From Chryseobacterium sp. MEBOG06 (lineage in GTDB: Bacteria; Bacteroidota; Bacteroidia; Flavobacteriales; Weeksellaceae), in the NCBI RefSeq assembly GCF_021869765.1, contig NZ_CP084580.1, forward strand, positions 558,001-622,000: DNA of 64,000 nt. The letters run 5' to 3'. Position numbers and translations under genes: made by a program. The notes beneath the pieces were generated by a model that ran no database searches, was not told where the DNA came from, and was given only the letters and a program-made list of their open reading frames with translations. Position 1 is the stretch's first letter. Every line of letters begins with the position of its first letter. This document shows positions 59,317 to 64,000 of this stretch, in pieces.

Positions 59317-60378
59317 CTATTTTTCGTAGTTTAAAAGAAGATCTATGAAGTAAGAATAAGTGACTGATCCTTCTTGCTGGTTACTTTTAAGGAACAGATT
59401 GTTAGTAAATCCAAAAAAGTCATCCAGCCAGCCCTGATGACTGTAGACAAACTTTTTTTCATAAGCGCGGTCCCTTTTCATCCCTGGAGAATAATGGGTA
59501 AGAACAGACTTTACAAATTCCGGATCATCTTCTACAATGAATCTTAAAAGACTTTTTAAAGTAAAGTATTCAGTGCTGTATCTCAGATCCATATTACTGG
59601 AATGAACACCTATCAAATATCCTACAAAGTTAGCTTCCTGTTCTCTGGCAAAACCCAGCTGGTGAGAACTTTCATGAGCTGTAGTAAAGGGAACGAAAGT
59701 GGCAGGCAGTTCAGAGTTGTACTGTGCTTCGGCGGTAAAAGGATTATAGTACCCCAGAATTCCTGTAAAGCTCATGACATTTTTAAAGAGACTGGGTTTA
59801 ATGGATAAAACCTGTGATACCTTCTTATTTGAAATAGAAGAGGGTAATTTAGTCTGTTGTTTTAAAATTTCCTTTTGTACAGCGTTCAGACTGGTAATGA
59901 GGAATACGCCTTGTTGATCTTCACGTACAGCAGCCCTTGTTATTTTACATTTTTCAAGGTAACGGATTGCAAGTTCTTTTGCTTTATCGATTTCCGGTGA
60001 ATCCTGACTTGAAAGTTTCTTGATAATCGGAGTCTGAAAATATAACATTCCCCAGAAGATCTGATAAGTGAAGTAAAAGATATTAATGATGCTCAGAATC
60101 TTTACAATGGCATTGTTTCTTTTGCTTTTCTTGAATATTGCTGTAAGATAATACAAAAGAAAGATACCCAATAGTATATATATAGCATCTCCCATAGAAA
60201 ACGGGATCCAGCTGAACAGCAGCTGATGAGCGGTTTTCTGAAACTCAAAAAAGCTTTCAAAAAAAGAAACCATTAGCCGTGATTTCGAAAAACAATAAAA
60301 CAAAAGAAATTGGGCAAGTAATAAACCTGCCCAAAATCTCTTCTTCTTATATATATGTAGTATATTTTTAGTGAGCAC
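59317..60378 (-). CDS. DUF3810 family membrane protein with HExxH motif
   Basis: A 353-residue protein with three N-terminal hydrophobic segments (about 15-31, 55-77, 92-110) and a periplasmic or cytoplasmic metalloprotease-like domain. That domain contains [20 protein letters not shown] near residues 235-254 (HESSH plus a downstream Glu, a zinc-protease pattern). It fits DUF3810, frequent in flavobacteria and of unknown substrate. The start overlaps the end of the sugar transporter gene by 11 bases, so the two are coupled. Confidence 0.85.
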   Translation of the reverse strand: MLTKNILHIYKKKRFWAGLLLAQFLLFYCFSKSRLMVSFFESFFEFQKTAHQLLFSWIPFSMGDAIYILLGIFLLYYLTAIFKKSKRNNAIVKILSIINIFYFTYQIFWGMLYFQTPIIKKLSSQDSPEIDKAKELAIRYLEKCKITRAAVREDQQGVFLITSLNAVQKEILKQQTKLPSSISNKKVSQVLSIKPSLFKNVMSFTGILGYYNPFTAEAQYNSELPATFVPFTTAHESSHQLGFAREQEANFVGYLIGVHSSNMDLRYSTEYFTLKSLLRFIVEDDPEFVKSVLTHYSPGMKRDRAYEKKFVYSHQGWLDDFFGFTNNLFLKSNQQEGSVTYSYFIDLLLNYEK

Positions 60379-62137
60379 CTTCTGATTCTAAAACGTCAAC
60401 GTTAATTCCTTGTCTAAATAAAGATTTTTTAGCCAGATATGCAAATAAAGTAATATACACAAAGCACAATACAGGAATAATGTATGAGCTGTGAATACCA
60501 ATAATATCAGAAAGTTTTCCCTGGAGTGGCGGAATAATACCTCCTCCCAAAATCATCATTACCAGAAAAGCAGATCCCTGCGCAGTATATTTTCCTAATC
60601 CTGTGATGGCTAGTGTGAAAATAGAAGGCCACATAATACTGCAGGCAAGTCCTCCGGAAAGGAATGCGTAGATTGCAAAATTACCGGTAGTAAGCAATCC
60701 GGTGATCATAGCCGCTGTGCCAAACAATCCGAAAATAATCAATGTAACAGCAGGTTTATTTTTACTGATTAAGAATAATATAACCTGAATAGCCACACAA
60801 ATTGCATAGAAGTAAAGATGGGACATATCTTTCTGAGCCAGTGTATTGATCCCGATAATAACTGAAAAAGCAATAAAAGGAACAATAATAGTTGCAATGG
60901 TCTGCTGCTGCTTATTCAAATTGAAAACTGCAATAGCACCCGTCCATCTTCCGATCATTAAACTTCCCCAATACATTGAAATATAGGGAGCCAGGTCAGA
61001 AGACTGGTGGCCGCCAAATTCAGGCATACTTAAAAGCTCTCCAAGGTTGCTTCCTATAGCCACTTCCACCCCTACATAAGCCAAAATAGCGATCATTCCC
61101 AGAACAAGCTGTGGATATTTCATCGCTCCCCAGCCTTCAGAATCTTTTTTAGCACTGGTATTAGCGAAAATAAGGCATATTATTACTGATAGCAAAGCTC
61201 CTCCAAGGTAGAGCATTCTTGTTTTCTCTAATGGATGCTTTACCGTTTCCAGTTCAATTTTTTTCTTAGCAATCTCTTTCTGATAGGTATCAATGGTTGC
61301 TGTGTTTGTTTCTTTTTCCGAAGTTTTTTCCAACATTGTTATTTCATTACCCAATGTTTCAATGGTTTTTGCTTCTTCAGAATTGTAGCTGTTGAATACC
61401 GGAATAAAGAAAAGAATGACAAGTATCGTCATTGCAATCAATGTTTTTCTGGCTTTTCCAGCTTTTTCCATAGGTTCAGTAGAAATGCCGTCCGGAAGTT
61501 TTTTTGAAAAATAGAAGACTCCGGCAGCAATCAGGAAAAGCGCACCTACCGCTGTATACAGTAAAATAACCTTATCCAGAGCAAGATGTTTGATCTGATC
61601 ATCATCTACAGTAGCAGTTGTACCGAAAAGAGCCAGCCCAACGATAATAGGTCCGATGGACGTTCCGAAAGAGTTGATTCCTCCTGCTAGATTCTGTCTG
61701 CTCGCTCCGGTTTTAGGATCTCCTAGCAGGACGGCAAAAGGATTCGCAGCAGTCTGTTGAATAGAAAAACCCAATGCCACTACAAAAAGCCCTATAAGCA
61801 TTCCGTAATATACATTACTTTTGACAGCAACAATCATAATAGCGGCACCAATGGCGGAGAGCAAGAGGCCGTAAACAATACTCTTTTTATATCCCCATTT
61901 GCCGATAATATCAATTCCTTTTATCGTACTGGCTATGAACAGCAGCAGTGCTCCCAGGAAGTAAGCAGTATAAAAAGCAAAATCTATTAACTGTGACTGA
62001 AACTGGTCGAGAGAAAAATAGTTTTTACAGAATGGGATGAAAATACTATTGCCGGCAGCAATAAAACCCCAGAAAAAAAATACAAGTACAAGTGTGTACA
62101 ATGCCGGGTAATTAGTCGGCTGGTTGGTTTTTGACAT
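60368..62137 (-). CDS. FucP-type sugar MFS transporter with coiled-coil insert
   Basis: A 589-residue proton-coupled sugar porter. The N-terminus [20 protein letters not shown] and [20 protein letters not shown], followed by [13 protein letters not shown] and [17 protein letters not shown], is typical of the fucose/N-acetylglucosamine/glucose permease group. It is much longer than the usual ~430 residues. A charged, heptad-like stretch of about 55 residues ([20 protein letters not shown], ...) lies between hydrophobic segments in the middle of the protein. The function of this insert is unknown. Likely operon with the DUF3810 gene. Confidence 0.88.
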   Translation of the reverse strand: MSKTNQPTNYPALYTLVLVFFFWGFIAAGNSIFIPFCKNYFSLDQFQSQLIDFAFYTAYFLGALLLFIASTIKGIDIIGKWGYKKSIVYGLLLSAIGAAIMIVAVKSNVYYGMLIGLFVVALGFSIQQTAANPFAVLLGDPKTGASRQNLAGGINSFGTSIGPIIVGLALFGTTATVDDDQIKHLALDKVILLYTAVGALFLIAAGVFYFSKKLPDGISTEPMEKAGKARKTLIAMTILVILFFIPVFNSYNSEEAKTIETLGNEITMLEKTSEKETNTATIDTYQKEIAKKKIELETVKHPLEKTRMLYLGGALLSVIICLIFANTSAKKDSEGWGAMKYPQLVLGMIAILAYVGVEVAIGSNLGELLSMPEFGGHQSSDLAPYISMYWGSLMIGRWTGAIAVFNLNKQQQTIATIIVPFIAFSVIIGINTLAQKDMSHLYFYAICVAIQVILFLISKNKPAVTLIIFGLFGTAAMITGLLTTGNFAIYAFLSGGLACSIMWPSIFTLAITGLGKYTAQGSAFLVMMILGGGIIPPLQGKLSDIIGIHSSYIIPVLCFVYITLFAYLAKKSLFRQGINVDVLESEGAH

Positions 62138-62177
62138 AATTTATTGAAAATTTCGCAAACAAATATAATTAATTCTT

Positions 62178-62906
62178 TTAAATAGAGTGCTCTATGAGCG
62201 TTTTTTTAATGACTTGGTAAGCTTCTTCTTTGAGGTCTTTCGGAGAGTTGGTAGGTTCGATAATTCCATTGAAATAAACCTTTACTCTTCCGGGGTATCC
62301 TTTGCCGCTTTCAAAAGGAAACATTTCCTTAAGTCCGATAAAAGTATATACTGCAATAGGAGAATGATGCTTGGAAGATAACATAAATGCCCCGTCTTTA
62401 AAATCATCCAGTATAATAGAAGTATCATCAGGAACACCGCCTTCCGGGAAAATAGCAATGCTGCTTCCTTCCTCCATTTTCTCAGCGCATCTTCTGTAGA
62501 CATCTGCACGGCTTCTTGCGCTGGTTCTGTCTACCATCACGCATATTCTCTTGTAGATAGTACCGAAAATAGGAATCTTTACAAGTTCTTTCTTTCCTAC
62601 AAAGCAAATAGGGTGGTGGGGAAATAGGATGCAGGTAAGCATAATGTCCATAAGGGAAGTATGATTGGAAATGAATACATACTGTCTGGTCCTGTCTTTT
62701 TTCTGTTCCGAAAGTCGGATGAGATCATATCTGAAACCCATTCCATAGAACATCCCGAAACACCAGAGTCTGATGAGCTTATAAGCATACTTGTAATGCT
62801 TTTTATTAAAGGATAAAATATAAACAGGGATTCCAATCATTACCGTTAAAACAAAAGCCAGCAACAGCAGCCAGAATCTCCATAGATAATTTAAAATTTT
62901 TGCCAC
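62178..62906 (-). CDS. 1-acyl-sn-glycerol-3-phosphate acyltransferase (PlsC family)
   Basis: A 242-residue membrane-bound acyltransferase that adds the second acyl chain to lysophosphatidate. Motif I is NHTSLMDI (HX4D) near 81-88, motif III is FPEGG near 153-157, and there is one N-terminal hydrophobic segment. The middle CVMVDRTSARSRADVYRRCA is the usual region between them. Several PlsC-like paralogues may exist in the genome, so the exact acceptor is uncertain. It begins 3 bases after the GtrA stop. Confidence 0.9.
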   Translation of the reverse strand: MAKILNYLWRFWLLLLAFVLTVMIGIPVYILSFNKKHYKYAYKLIRLWCFGMFYGMGFRYDLIRLSEQKKDRTRQYVFISNHTSLMDIMLTCILFPHHPICFVGKKELVKIPIFGTIYKRICVMVDRTSARSRADVYRRCAEKMEEGSSIAIFPEGGVPDDTSIILDDFKDGAFMLSSKHHSPIAVYTFIGLKEMFPFESGKGYPGRVKVYFNGIIEPTNSPKDLKEEAYQVIKKTLIEHSI

Positions 62907-62909
62907 AAC

Positions 62910-63368
62910 TTAACCGTTAAAAATTACTTTCTTTTTTACCGAATAATTCAGGATAGAAACCAATAAGATTGCTGCAATTTTACTGATCATTTCCGGACTC
63001 AAGGTATAAAAAATTAAATTGATATTATCCTTAAATACGAAACTGTAAAATACCTGGAAAAAAGTTAAACTCAGTAAAGTTGAAACAAAAGATACCGCCA
63101 TGAAATAAATAAACTCTTTTTTCTTGGAATGTTTTCCTCTTTCAAAAACAAACCAGATACTCAAAAAGTAATTGGTGATAATCCCGCAGCAGGTAGAGAA
63201 AATATTACTTAAAGGATAGTGTACCCCATGAAAATTGGTTTCTCTTACAAAGAAATGGGGCAGGGAAGTGCTGAATATCTTAAAGCTCCCAATCTCTACA
63301 ATAGCACTTAGTCCTCCTGCTATGATGAAGAACAAAACCTGTTTTTGGCGGATGAGTATTTCTTTCAT
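62910..63368 (-). CDS. GtrA family membrane protein
   Basis: A 152-residue protein with four hydrophobic helices (about 12-32, 52-72, 83-105, 125-145), beginning KQVLFFIIAGGLSAIVEIGS, the usual GtrA start, and including GIITNYFLSIWFVF. GtrA proteins assist flipping of polyprenyl-linked sugars for surface glycans. It is coupled to the PlsC gene. Confidence 0.85.
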   Translation of the reverse strand: MKEILIRQKQVLFFIIAGGLSAIVEIGSFKIFSTSLPHFFVRETNFHGVHYPLSNIFSTCCGIITNYFLSIWFVFERGKHSKKKEFIYFMAVSFVSTLLSLTFFQVFYSFVFKDNINLIFYTLSPEMISKIAAILLVSILNYSVKKKVIFNG

Positions 63369-63731
63369 TCAATTAATATAAAAAACTGAAAATATAGTTC
63401 CTATTGTATTAAAAATCAAATTGTTTAGTGTTTTAAAAAAACGAGTCAATTGTATCTAAACTATTAATAATAGATTTTATGCATTAATAATTATGATACT
63501 TTACAATATGGATATGCAAATTTATAACTATATGTTAAACACTGAAAAAAGTTGTTAAAATATTTTTTTTAATTAAAATTATGTCTAATTTTAATATTCA
63601 GAACGAGATGATAATAACCTGATAATAAATTCATTTTCAACGCCTTGTGTTGATGGTTTTTCCTATCTTGTAATGCGCTGTAGCAAGCATAATCCTCCTT
63701 TTTTTTATGACCAATTGATAACAATATTTGT
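63369..63731. other. Intergenic region without recognised gene
   Basis: AT-rich DNA between divergent genes. It must hold the promoter of the GtrA-PlsC unit. On the plus side AATATTTG at 63723-63730 lies right before the ATG at 63732, so it is either part of a leaderless promoter or chance. Nothing else stands out. Confidence 0.35.
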
Positions 63732-63995
63732 ATGAAACGTCAAAACAAATACAGAAAATTCCAGCTTCAACAGAAAAATATTGAAGCTCTTGAAAAAGAA
63801 AATACCCGCTTCAAAAGAGTGTATTCTGAATATGAAAATATGTCCAACGAACTTTGGAATCTTGAAAATTCGAGCGGAGAACCCGTTCCAGATGATTTTA
63901 TTAATGCGATGGTATTGCAGGCGTCATATCTTGAAGATGAAATTGAAGATTGGCTTCTGCAGTTCAATGAAAAAAAAACGAATATTAAACATTAA
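63732..63995 (+). CDS. Small coiled-coil protein of unknown function
   Basis: An 87-residue, strongly charged protein. Residues 10-50 form a probable coiled coil (FQLQQKNIEALEKENTRFKR), then LWNLENSSGEPVPDDFINAM and EDEIEDWLLQFNEKK. No signal peptide or cysteine. No family recognised. It reaches almost to the end of the window, but its stop codon at 63993-63995 is included. Confidence 0.65.
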   Translation: MKRQNKYRKFQLQQKNIEALEKENTRFKRVYSEYENMSNELWNLENSSGEPVPDDFINAMVLQASYLEDEIEDWLLQFNEKKTNIKH

Positions 63996-64000
63996 TGATT

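Overview
The window looks like the chromosome of a Chryseobacterium-type flavobacterium (Bacteroidota, Weeksellaceae). The evidence is AT-rich DNA, TTTG/TAnnTTTG promoters, several proteins with a C-terminal type IX secretion sorting domain, GLPGLI, DUF3810 and DUF4173-like families, an ISAon1-type transposase remnant, and bacteriocin-like leaders of the form MKNLKKLSRKDL...KGG. All calls come from reading the sequence; no search was run.

Bases 108-15235 hold a complete phenylacetate (paa) degradation operon on the plus strand: paaK, paaE, paaA, paaB, paaC, paaD, paaG, paaH, paaI, paaJ, paaY and paaZ. It activates phenylacetate to its CoA ester, epoxidises the ring, isomerises it to an oxepin, opens the ring and runs beta-oxidation. 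Four genes of unknown role, a short membrane ORF and an esterase are interleaved. Most gaps carry degenerate inverted-word repeats. PaaZ has an extra C-terminal DinB/DUF1569-like domain.

Bases 15.2-29.4 kb are mixed. First comes a patch of immunity-type genes (SUKH, CPBP, DUF4241). DUF4241 starts a three-gene run with a SMUG2-like glycosylase and an 893-residue SF2 helicase that appears to have membrane segments. Then follow a T9SS cargo, a tail-collar protein, an enoyl-CoA hydratase paralogue, and a membrane-protein cluster around a small winged-helix regulator. Two promoters in that cluster share one palindromic operator.

Bases 29.4-41.3 kb hold a T9SS subtilase, dtd, a Rieske-like lipoprotein, greA, a HIT protein, clpX, a T9SS protein followed by a PID-CTERM-type small protein, a TlpA thioredoxin, tRNA-Met(CAT), an ISAon1 remnant, a frameshifted gene coupled to an ankyrin gene, and a GLPGLI protein.

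Bases 41.7-58.5 kb are the most interesting part: a divergent, composite RiPP (ribosomal peptide natural product) locus. The minus-strand arm encodes a GG-leader precursor, a lipoprotein, a grasp-with-spasm maturase pair (gwsG, gwsS) with a small protein between them, a C39-like/VKOR/thioredoxin oxidoreductase, a dead leader peptide, a C39-peptidase ABC exporter, a six-cysteine bacteriocin-like peptide and an HlyD adaptor. The plus-strand arm encodes a TPR/AraC membrane regulator, a second precursor with a Thr-rich and Pro-periodic core holding one Cys, a secreted S15/CocE-type hydrolase, and a LanB dehydratase split into two proteins. No LanC cyclase is present. Downstream is a candidate 90-nt small RNA.

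The last 5 kb hold a DUF3810 protein, a FucP-type sugar transporter, a PlsC acyltransferase, a GtrA protein and a small coiled-coil protein.
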